A stretch of DNA of 64,000 bases from Saccharomycopsis fibuligera x Saccharomycopsis cf. fibuligera (taxonomy: Eukaryota; Ascomycota; Saccharomycetes; Ascoideales; Saccharomycopsidaceae). The stretch spans positions 496,001-560,000 of the forward strand of contig CP012814.1 in assembly GCA_001936135.1 (NCBI GenBank). Direction: 5' to 3'. The position numbers and the translations under genes are program-made. This document shows positions 12,104 through 21,098 of this stretch, piece after piece (the first letter of the stretch is position 1; each line of letters starts with the position of its first letter). The notes below the pieces were generated by a model, which saw only the letters and a list, made by a program, of their open reading frames with translations, had not been told where the DNA came from and ran no database searches.

Positions 12104-13177
12104 GCTTAAAGTCTCTGGATGAGATGATTTTTGGTTTGATTTTATTTCTTTGTTGTGCTTTTAGTATATCTTTTTGTAACGTTTTTTTCTCTTGATGCTC
12201 AGTTTCTGGTACCTTTTCATGCTTTGTCTCTTTTTATTATTATCGCTATTCGATTATGTATATTAGTCTAATTTAATGGGTTTATACTGTACGTTTTGGC
12301 TGTAAGTTGATCTTAGAATAGCATAATGATTGCCAAAAAGACGCGTCGCGCGTCGTGTTTATATACCAAATAGAGCGCCCCACATTTTTTTTCTGCCTTG
12401 TTCGTTATATCCCTTATTTTATTACTCTATTCCTCTATTAAATGCTATCAAACTTACTTTACTATTACAAGCAGATGTTTTGCAAATAGGGGCAAAATAT
12501 GCTAAGTGGGATAAAAGAAAAAATTACCAGTCACTTATGTGTAATTTTATTCTGATCCATTCTTGTTGCTGAGCGCTAATCAAGTACAGTATACGTCACA
12601 ATTATATAGCATCAAAATTTTTTTCCTATAGTCAAATAAATTTGTACATTTGATTATTTTACAATACTAGCAGCAGAGTAAAATAGAAACGTTGATGGTG
12701 TATACTAACGTCAGAAATTTACAAGATTTATGTATATGGCGTAAAGAATTGAGATTTGCATTCTGGAGGGTGTGTTTTTTTTCAGCATGTGTGTATGTTC
12801 ACCCCCTCTTTTCCTCATATATTATGCTTTTGCCTTGATGAATACTATAGGTCATATTGACAACTTGAGATGTCATGGCATGTCACCGCAGCCCATACTA
12901 TTAGTGATGCTATCTATTTAGATAACTGAAAGACTTTCTCTTTTGGGGCTATTCATTAAGCGATAAAAAAATTTCAACCGGCTAGGATAACTTTCAACTT
13001 CTCTTGATTTCCTATATATTTTGGTTAAATAGGTTTTACACAATACTTTCATATCTTTTCATATCATTTCTTTTCTTGTCTTTGATAACCATATAGCGTT
13101 ACTTTCTTTCAAACATAGGATCTATAAGACGAAGAACTAAAGCGAGTACCAAGCAATTATTTTCTCATTTTCTCAAA
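12104..13177. other. Intergenic region between H2B copy 1 and KAR5
   Basis: 1,074 bp, tandem gene orientation. ACGCGT, the MluI cell-cycle box core, lies at 12341-12346 and is followed by further CG steps (CGCGCGTCG). It is about 240 bp past the H2B stop and 830 bp before KAR5. The remainder is AT-rich. No gene recognised. Confidence 0.5.
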
Positions 13178-14875
13178 ATGAAAGCACTTTACAACGAATC
13201 AAAGCTCACGATGGTGGCATTTATCTCAACATTTATCACACTTGCAGAAGCCAACTTTTTCTGGTCTTCTTCGCCTTCAACTTCCTCATCCAACAAAAAG
13301 CCAAATGATTTGAGAGATTTGCAAATAGTGGACTTCAGCGACCGCAAACATAATGTAGCCAATAGCACAAATCAAGACTACAGCCAGCACAAATCAAAAT
13401 CGGTACCACAACTAGACGCCATAGACAAAATTATAGCCAAATACAAACGACTCTCCCAGCAACAATTCCAAAACTTAATTGAAACTTCTTCTTTTTCAGT
13501 CGACGACTTTCTCAGCAATGGTGACATGTCTAGCAACGGCCAAGATGGGTCATTATCAATGTCAACAATTTCCGAAAATTGTATAACTAGGGTACTTTTA
13601 CCAGTTTGGGAACAATGCATCTTTCAGCACCAGCTGCAAGATAACAATAATGTTAACTATGATGGCGATATAGGGACAGAGGGGTTCAGTGATGAAATGA
13701 AGTCAAGGATAGCTGCTAGTTTGGCAGTTTGTCAACTTGAAGCTAATGGGGTTGGGTATCCTGACGCATGTCTGTTTGTGGTGGATAAAAATTATGATGT
13801 CAGCAGCAACAACGACCAAAGTTATCAAAGTGCCTACAGCTCTTACTATTCAAGCGGTAACAACAACAACAATAACCATAAAGATGAAATGCTGAATTGT
13901 ATAACTTCCCTCTTTAGGACCCCACAGCATTGGACCACCTTTGACCTGTGTTACAAACTAGTAAACTTGGGCTGCATGCAGCAATCATGGCAATTTGAAA
14001 ATTTGAAAATTATCGAACTACATACCAACATTACTTCGCATTATCATCTCATGTATGGTGAACTTCTAGCTAACATGCATCAATATGATGAAATGCGACA
14101 AGAAGTGGTGGCGATGGTTAAGAGGAAACTTGACTTAGAATTGAAGGATTATATTGGAGAGGCAAAGTTTGAAGTTGAAGAGATGATAAAATCAGCCAAA
14201 GAGGCTGCCAAGGTGCATATGACGAATATGGAAGATATGGCAGCTGAGGAAGAGAGTAGGATGTTAGTGATGCAGCAACAACAGCAAAGACAACGGGAGC
14301 AAGATTTAGCGGATGCGAGAATGATACAATACCAAATGTCCCAATTGACTCAGTTTTGGCAAACACAGGTGACGAGCTTCAAAAAAGAATTAGATGATGT
14401 GTTATTCGAAAGAAAGATAGCAATTATTCAACAATTCAATATGAATTCGATGTTTTTGAATGGATCAGTGGGGCGACTAATGATACAAGTTGAAGAAGTT
14501 AGGGAATTGTTGCGAAACGATAGCATGAAGATAGAAGAGGCTCTTATGGGTGCATTGCAGAGAGCTACCGAAGTGGATAGAAAATTGGAGAAAGTTGAAG
14601 GGGTGTTACAGAAATTTAAAGTGTTTGGGTATTTGATGTCGCTGCTGGGATTGCCGTTACTGCTGAACATTTCAGTATTTCTGTTTCTTTACAAACTAGT
14701 GCTGATTTTGGTGTTAGGGTATTGGTTGACAGTTTATTTGGAGAAGAGAGTTGTTTTGACCGTAGGTAGGTGGTTAATGTCGTTTATGGTCATGAGGGTC
14801 ATATTGGCGGCATTGGTGGGGTTTGCTGTTGGTAAAGTGTTGGTTCATTGGCAAATGCTAAAGTTATTGGCGTAA
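13178..14875 (+). CDS. KAR5: Kar5-like nuclear fusion (karyogamy) protein
   Basis: 565 residues. A hydrophobic signal-like stretch near residues 10-27 (MVAFISTFITLAEA) suggests that the second ATG, at codon 12, could also serve as start. The middle has the Cys-containing block typical of the Kar5/GEX1/Brambleberry family (ENCITRVLLPVWEQC, then SLAVCQLEANGVGYPDAC, then LNCITSLFRTPQHWTTFDLCY). A coiled-coil-rich region with Gln runs follows, and then two or three hydrophobic segments near the C terminus. Kar5 acts in the ER/nuclear envelope to fuse outer nuclear membranes after mating. Six CTG codons fall inside the first C-terminal hydrophobic region, which matters if CUG is read as Ser. Confidence 0.8.
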   Translation: MKALYNESKLTMVAFISTFITLAEANFFWSSSPSTSSSNKKPNDLRDLQIVDFSDRKHNVANSTNQDYSQHKSKSVPQLDAIDKIIAKYKRLSQQQFQNLIETSSFSVDDFLSNGDMSSNGQDGSLSMSTISENCITRVLLPVWEQCIFQHQLQDNNNVNYDGDIGTEGFSDEMKSRIAASLAVCQLEANGVGYPDACLFVVDKNYDVSSNNDQSYQSAYSSYYSSGNNNNNNHKDEMLNCITSLFRTPQHWTTFDLCYKLVNLGCMQQSWQFENLKIIELHTNITSHYHLMYGELLANMHQYDEMRQEVVAMVKRKLDLELKDYIGEAKFEVEEMIKSAKEAAKVHMTNMEDMAAEEESRMLVMQQQQQRQREQDLADARMIQYQMSQLTQFWQTQVTSFKKELDDVLFERKIAIIQQFNMNSMFLNGSVGRLMIQVEEVRELLRNDSMKIEEALMGALQRATEVDRKLEKVEGVLQKFKVFGYLMSLLGLPLLLNISVFLFLYKLVLILVLGYWLTVYLEKRVVLTVGRWLMSFMVMRVILAALVGFAVGKVLVHWQMLKLLA

Positions 14876-16159
14876 AGGGGAATGGGAAATGGCGAGTCGC
14901 CATTTATGTTGAAATTTGGATCTGCATGTACACTTATAACTATGTGTATGTTCGGTATCTTCTCTCTCTGTTCCTCTTCTCTTCTTCTCTTCTATTCTGT
15001 TATGTGTTCTGATTACTTCTTTTTTCCTTTTTTTCACTTTAGCTCCACCTTTACTAAGCCCAACCCTAAACTATCTATATTAATAACAGGATAATATGGT
15101 AAGTGGCCCTAAATCCTTGTCCTACATTATGGTTTAATTTTTCGAAATATTCTAGGTTTTTCTTCTTAGTTTCCTTTTTGTATTATGTATTTAATTTTCT
15201 TGCTTTCGTGGTTTTTTATTGGTTGATAAAATTTCTCTTGAGCTTACAAACTCAAAAACTTATAAACTTAGAAATTAAAAGCAAGCCCAATGGATGACTG
15301 ACAATTAAGTAGCACCCCTTTTGTTGCGGCCCAATTGGTTTGTCCAAATATATATATATATATATACATATATGTAGAAACCCTAATAAGTAAAGATAAT
15401 GAATACTCATCTTTTCAAAATAAAAAAATCAGGGGGCTAGATAAAAAATAGAAACATGCAAAACAAAATAATACAGATTGACTATAATAATATTTCATTA
15501 TGAAGCAGAATAAACTGTAAATTGTAGAACAAAATCAAATACATAAACTTTGACGCAAACACAAACCAAATGTAGAAAAAAAAAATAATACACAGAAAAA
15601 TCACAAAAGATTACAGACAAGTGTACGCAAAAATACAAACAAATAGCAAAAAAACAAGAAAGAAAGAGGAGAGAAAAAAGAAAGCTCTGATAAACCCTAG
15701 CAGAAAATATGAAATGAAAGAAATAAAAGAATTAAAAGAAATAAAATCCAAGAAAATTAGACAAGAGAAGACAAGAGTTAAAAAAGATAAAAAGTCAAGA
15801 ATTCAAAGAATAAAAGCCCAAAAAGATTTGAAAGTGTAAATAGAAGTAAAAGTACAACGCATAAAAGCATCAAAAAGCACCAACCACAACAACCTCAACC
15901 CTGACCTCTTAGTAGCCAAAAAAACGTCAATATAGCAAAGATAGAAATAACAAGTAGCAAAAATTAGCAAAAACCAAATACATGAAAAAACCAAGAAAAC
16001 ACAAATAATTAAAGAATCAAACATTTGAACATTTGAAGAGCTGAAGAACAAAAGAAAAATGAAAAGAAAAAAAAAAAGGCAAAAAACGCTTTTGGAAATT
16101 TCAAGTATTTCAAACCAAGTTCAAACCAAGCCATTAAAGGCCCGGCCTCTTTGGCCTTC
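14876..16159. other. Convergent intergenic region with a TA microsatellite
   Basis: 1,284 bp between the convergent KAR5 and NRM1-like genes. A (TA)n tract occupies about 15346-15372. From 15400 to 16130 the plus strand is strongly A-rich and Lys/Arg-coding frames arise by composition. No gene supported. Confidence 0.5.
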
Positions 16160-18055
16160 TTATTCCTGTTCTTCTTCTTCAGTTTCGTCTTCTCCATTTT
16201 CTTGTCTTTCTAAGTTATCATCCCCCATTAATTGCCCATGATTATCATGAACAACGGTTTTCTCCCTCAACTTCATGTTTATGTTCATCTCGAACTTACT
16301 GGCTGTAGGGCGTCCCTGTTCTTGCTCTTCTTGTTCTTGTTCTTCTTCCTCAGTCTCATCAGTCTCATCATCTTTTGCAAGCACCCTAGAAGATAAGTTC
16401 AAACTGGCATCTCTGTCTCTAATTATGCTGTCGTTACTGTTACTTATTCTTTCAATGCTACTTAGTCTGCTCTCGCTGCTCCCACTATTACCATTGCCAT
16501 TTCTGAGCAGTCTATCTGGGGTAATCATACGGCTGATATCGTGGTGGTTATTATGATGATTGGTATGGGCAATATCGTTGATGTTATTGCTTATATAACT
16601 ATCAATGTTATCCTTCATAGCACCATTTACACTAATGTTATTGACATTAGTAATATTGATATTGTTCATAGTGTTGTTATTGCCCCGCTTAGCACAAGGT
16701 GAAGGACTTAAAAAATTGACGTAATCGCTCATATTAAACTTTGGCGTTCTAATCACAGTTGCTGGTAAGTTACCATTGCCACTATTGAAAACACTACCAG
16801 ATTGCATTTTTGGGGTCGTTAGGCCGATAGCATTTGCATTTGCATTTGCATGTTTGGTGTTTTTCCCAACAGTGTTTTGACCAATTGTTGCGTGCGTTGT
16901 TGATGGCGTGCTTGGCATTATTCCATGCTCAATGGAGGTGTTTGGAGTATGTGCGATGGAGTGTGGGTTAGAGTAAGAATATGGGGAGCTGAACAGTTTG
17001 GAAAACTGTGGGGTTGCAGGAATGCTCAAATTGTTGCTGTTGGCATTGTTATTACCAGTACTATTGACATTATTATTGTGAGAGGAAAATTCATGATACG
17101 ATTTGGAAACACGGACTGGAGAAGACATAAACTGGTTGAAGTTTGGTGAACTTGGGAAGCTGGTGTTACTAGAATGATGATGTGCTTTGGTGTATGGGGA
17201 TGGGGAAGTGGCTAGATACATCAATAAATTGGCACCTTCGTCATCTCCGTTGCCGTTGCCGTTGCCACTACCTGGAGTAGTTACTGCTCGGCCATGATTA
17301 TGACTATGGCTGGAGAAATTTCTTGTAATTTTTGCCTTTGGAGTAGAAAGTACCGACGACGGTGGTTGGTTGTAGTTAGTGGCAGGAGAAGCAGTAGAAG
17401 TGGCTTGCTGTTTTGGTTTGGTGATGCCGGTTGCAGTCCCAGCCATCATATCGTCCAATGATTCGTACTTGTAATTTTTTTTCGAACTTAAAGGAGTAAG
17501 TTTACCAATACTGGCAGCCAGTTCAGCAACAGAGATTGTAGGGCTGGCATACTTATTTGCACCATTACCGGTATTGGTATAAGCTGGGTGATGATTTAAA
17601 CGGCTTGCTGTCTTTGGAGTGGAGACGGTAGAGGAGAATGGAGATGATGGAGGAAGTGCCAGTATCGAAGGAGCAAAATTTTTTCTTGATGGTTTTGGTT
17701 TGCTAAAATTATTGGAAGAAATAGGAGATTGCTGATAGTAGTGGGCATATCTTTTGTGAGGACTTCTTCTTGGCAATTTGGAAACAGAGTAACTATGATA
17801 AATGCGAGGATCTCTGCTGGTTCTATTCGTAGTAGATTCATGCGGATTGTTAATTTTGTTGTTTATTGCTGAAAGTTTTGACTTTAACCGAGATGAAAGT
17901 TTAGCGATTTCAATTTTTTTCAAGAGCTGAGCTTCGAATGGTGAGACTGGGTGGTTGAGTTGTTGTTGGTGAGAGTGTGGTTGCTCATGTTGGTGTTGCT
18001 GGTGGTTGTGCAGCAGCAGATGCTGGTGGTGATGGTCCATGGACGTGGTAGACAT
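16160..18055 (-). CDS. NRM1: Candidate Nrm1/Whi5-type cell-cycle co-repressor
   Basis: 631 residues, mostly low complexity (His/Gln-rich N terminus, Asn-rich middle, acidic Glu-rich C terminus). Two blocks look ordered. Residues about 40-70 (EAQLLKKIEIAKLSSRLKSK) resemble the helical block of fungal Nrm1. Residues 274-287 (GANLLMYLATSPSP) fit the short GTB motif by which Nrm1 and Whi5 bind G1/S factors. A further motif is SDYVNFLSPSP near 443-453. Many Ser/Thr-Pro sites are present, as expected of a CDK target. An ACGCGT lies about 450 bp upstream; in other yeasts NRM1 is itself an MBF target. Alternatives are a Whi5 orthologue or an unrelated Ser/Pro-rich regulator. Confidence 0.6.
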   Translation of the reverse strand: MSTTSMDHHHQHLLLHNHQQHQHEQPHSHQQQLNHPVSPFEAQLLKKIEIAKLSSRLKSKLSAINNKINNPHESTTNRTSRDPRIYHSYSVSKLPRRSPHKRYAHYYQQSPISSNNFSKPKPSRKNFAPSILALPPSSPFSSTVSTPKTASRLNHHPAYTNTGNGANKYASPTISVAELAASIGKLTPLSSKKNYKYESLDDMMAGTATGITKPKQQATSTASPATNYNQPPSSVLSTPKAKITRNFSSHSHNHGRAVTTPGSGNGNGNGDDEGANLLMYLATSPSPYTKAHHHSSNTSFPSSPNFNQFMSSPVRVSKSYHEFSSHNNNVNSTGNNNANSNNLSIPATPQFSKLFSSPYSYSNPHSIAHTPNTSIEHGIMPSTPSTTHATIGQNTVGKNTKHANANANAIGLTTPKMQSGSVFNSGNGNLPATVIRTPKFNMSDYVNFLSPSPCAKRGNNNTMNNINITNVNNISVNGAMKDNIDSYISNNINDIAHTNHHNNHHDISRMITPDRLLRNGNGNSGSSESRLSSIERISNSNDSIIRDRDASLNLSSRVLAKDDETDETEEEEQEQEEQEQGRPTASKFEMNINMKLREKTVVHDNHGQLMGDDNLERQENGEDETEEEEQE

Positions 18056-19059
18056 TGCAATGTTGGATGCTGAGTTAAGCTAGACACGTAACCTGCTGGA
18101 GGTAAAAAATATGCTGCTGTTGCTGGGGGTGATGGTAACAAAAGGGGAAAAGAAGTGGGTAGAAAGGAGGAAGGAGGAAAGAAAAGGAGCAAGAATGGAA
18201 GGTGTTGTAAAGGAATGGGAAGGTGTGGGAATGCAAGTGGAAGACTAGTCTCTTTTTTTTTTAGAAAAAAAAAAATTATCATAATATTTGGTGTTTGGCG
18301 TGTGCCATGTGAGAATGGGAGAGGAGTGAGTGTGTACAGTGTGCTATTGGTGTGTTGGATGGTGCTGTTCCCTGTGCAAAGTGGATTGTGCTAGACGGTA
18401 TTTCCACATTGGGAACACAACAACACGAAAAATAATAATAATAATTTTATTTTAATATTTTCAATTTTTTTAATTTTAATTTTTTTAATTTCTATTTGAT
18501 ACGCGTAGGGGGTGCGGGATTTCAGGGGTGTGTTACATTGCTATCAACACACTATAATATAATACAGACAGTATAATGCAACATAACTACAGCCAATCCA
18601 CAACCAATACACAACCAATCCACAACGTAGAAGCACTCCTCGCCCTTACTCTGCTGCTTTCTCTGACACCGTGACAGCACGCCGGGTTTTAACAGACTGC
18701 ACTCTCCCATTGGCTGTAGTCTCGGTAGACTGCCACTGCAACACACAAGATACTTTGGTACACAAAACCGCACTACATCACTGCCCACCACTTGTTGCAG
18801 CCTCTCTTTAGCTCACCACATCCACTGGATACCCTTCGCGTAGTCTCTGTAGCATAGTCCCCTAGCTGAATGCAAGTCTCTTGCCTTCGTCCAGACACAA
18901 AACTCCATAGTCCTCTTTCTGACAGCGTGCACTGCTAAACTATCTTTCGGGTTATCACAATCCAAGGAGCTTTTCTGCATCATAGTATCCTTCCCAGATA
19001 CACTCCTTCAACATAATACAAATCGCATACTCTCCATCTTACCAACCCACAGGACAACC
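18056..19059. promoter_or_regulatory. Divergent upstream region containing an ACGCGT box
   Basis: 1,004 bp between the divergent NRM1-like gene and the gene at 19060. ACGCGT lies at 18501-18506, flanked by T/A tracts (18425-18490). The stretch 18550-19000 is more balanced in composition. No RNA gene seen. Confidence 0.55.
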
Positions 19060-20334
19060 ATGGCGGCTATTGTCCCCGTTGGAGTAGTGCTGCTTGTTGG
19101 TTCATTCACTTTCGCCTCTATTGCCAAATACTATAGGCGCAAATACGAACGCACCTCACTTGAATCATACCCAATTCTCTCATTGTCCAATGACACTTCC
19201 TACCTTAGCACTCTGTTCCTCTCCAACGACATTACACTACAGCAAGAAAACCAACAGCAGCAGCAGCAGCAGCAGCCACAGGACAAGTCTTATTCAAAGT
19301 TCTTTGTCCATGATGAAAATGAAAGGCAGGTATATTATATCGAAAAGGACAAGTTTCTTCATAATGTCTGGTTTTTCGTTGATTCAAATTCCAAAACCAC
19401 ACTATGGACTATAAACTTGCTTAAAAAAAAGAGTGCTACAAAACCCACGGCTGACACAACATCTTATGCGATTCAAAACAACAATAACAATAACAATAAT
19501 GACCCCACTGAAGAACAACAGCCCAGTATGAAGTTTCTCAAATATTCCACTACCAATCCTAAGTACGATAGTTTCCAAATTCTCAATCGAGAAGAGCAAA
19601 ACCAGCAAATATTACAACCCTCACAACCCACACCACCAAGCATAGAATACAGATGGCTGTTCAACTCAAAATACTTGGAGAAAATTGATTTCCAGCAAAT
19701 TGATCCATTGGTGAAGAAACCGATCCACAAGAGAATCGCATTAGCGGTCAATTTAGGTAGCACCGCTCCTGCTAAAAAGAAAAAGACATTTAACTATGAA
19801 CTCATTTACAACCACAAAGAAATCGCCCCAGAAACATTAGTTTTGAGTGCATTTCTCTCCATATTGACACAATGGAAAAAAGTAACCAAGTGCGATAAAG
19901 CACTAAAGGAAAAAGTAGAACTTTGGAATTTGAATAGGCGCAAACCTTTTAATGTTGAGGAAACGACCGATAACCAACAGCAGCCGGAACAACAACAACA
20001 ACAACAAGAAACATCACCATCAATAGCTGCTGCTAATGCAGCATTAGCACTAAGCGCCCCAACTATAAACGCCCATACTGAAGTACAAACAATACCAAAA
20101 GCATCAAAATATAGTACCAGTTCCAAAATTAAGCCTGTGGTATTGGATTTGAAAAGCTACGAACGTCATTCCTATATTAATAGACACGGTAGTGGTAGTC
20201 ATAATTACCGTCATAGTGGTGGCGGTGGCCAACATCGGGCTATTCATCAAAGTTTGAGACAAAGAACCAATTACTATATCAATAAGGCAAATCAGAAAAT
20301 AGCTAAGTTTTTAGATAATGAAGTGAGTGGTTGA
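19060..20334 (+). CDS. Membrane-anchored protein of unknown function
   Basis: 424 residues. It starts with a hydrophobic segment (about 5-22, VPVGVVLLVGSFTFASIA) followed by basic residues (KYYRRKYER), an arrangement typical of an N-terminal signal anchor with the rest in the cytosol. The body has beta-type blocks (SKFFVHDENERQVYYIEKDK, VWFFVDSNSKTTLWTINLL, YRWLFNSKYLEKIDFQQIDP) separated by Gln and Asn runs. This recalls the tubby-like/LURP-one beta-barrel families (pattern: side chain code for F-V-D-E, V-Y, W-D), but that is only an impression. The C terminus is Gln, His and Gly rich. I do not recognise the gene. Confidence 0.8.
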   Translation: MAAIVPVGVVLLVGSFTFASIAKYYRRKYERTSLESYPILSLSNDTSYLSTLFLSNDITLQQENQQQQQQQQPQDKSYSKFFVHDENERQVYYIEKDKFLHNVWFFVDSNSKTTLWTINLLKKKSATKPTADTTSYAIQNNNNNNNNDPTEEQQPSMKFLKYSTTNPKYDSFQILNREEQNQQILQPSQPTPPSIEYRWLFNSKYLEKIDFQQIDPLVKKPIHKRIALAVNLGSTAPAKKKKTFNYELIYNHKEIAPETLVLSAFLSILTQWKKVTKCDKALKEKVELWNLNRRKPFNVEETTDNQQQPEQQQQQQETSPSIAAANAALALSAPTINAHTEVQTIPKASKYSTSSKIKPVVLDLKSYERHSYINRHGSGSHNYRHSGGGGQHRAIHQSLRQRTNYYINKANQKIAKFLDNEVSG

Positions 20335-21098
20335 ATGAAGGGCGTGTTTTCTCATTCTGTAAGATAGTAGATTGATTCCTGGGAATGTTTTCAACCGTTA
20401 GCAAGGAGAACAGGCCCTAAGCTTTGCTGTCTTTAAAATATTATATTTCAACCATAGCTTTCTTCAAGAAACATTTTATACAGAAACAAGATAACCGGGG
20501 CTGGAACCGATTGTCGTACTGCTGACAATATATATGATATACCTCAAATTGAGACAAGGTTACTAGGTCATTTACATACTTTAATACCTACCCAGTCTAA
20601 GACTTGGCTTCCTGTTTAGTACTTTTTAGATAGTTTTTCACATGGTCAAGAATTCAAGCTAGTTTGTTCCCACTTAATAACTTATATACTCACTAAAGTC
20701 ATTAGCTCGGCGAACGAGAATCAGGTTATTCCACATACTACCTCACTGAGTGCAACCTCTCACAAAGGATTGGTTAGCAGACTTTTAATTTTCTTTAGTG
20801 GAGTCTTTAGTGAAGTAACCATGTCTTGCGTCAGTTCAGGTTGATGTTGGTGTAGCCCAGTGTCCTCAGCCATGACGCATGTACCATTGAAGCGGACATT
20901 ATCCGAGTTTTGTATTTTCTTATTTTCTTAACTTTTTTCAGCGATGAGCGAGTGACAAGAGCGAAGAGGAAGAGAAAGATGACACTGCAGCGAAAAAAAT
21001 ATTTGCACCATCACTAGCTAAATTGCAACAACCAAATAATCAACCTACCAAGAACTCTTTATCTTTTTGGGGTCTTGTCTTTTCTAAAAAGAAGTGCA
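20335..21098. other. Intergenic region upstream of ALG3
   Basis: 764 bp, tandem orientation. Nothing recognised beyond 3' and 5' flanks; no tRNA-type B box seen. Confidence 0.45.

Larger units (their letters stand above)
10622..12104. repeat. Inverted duplicate unit, copy 1 (H2A-promoter-H2B)
   Basis: This segment reappears in reverse orientation at 46420-47902. Identity stops about five bases past the H2A stop and at the base after the H2B stop. By eye the copies differ only at five silent third positions in the 3' half of H2B (11896, 11899, 11929, 12010, 12016 in this copy). Lengths from stop to stop are the same, 1,477 bp. Confidence 0.9.
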
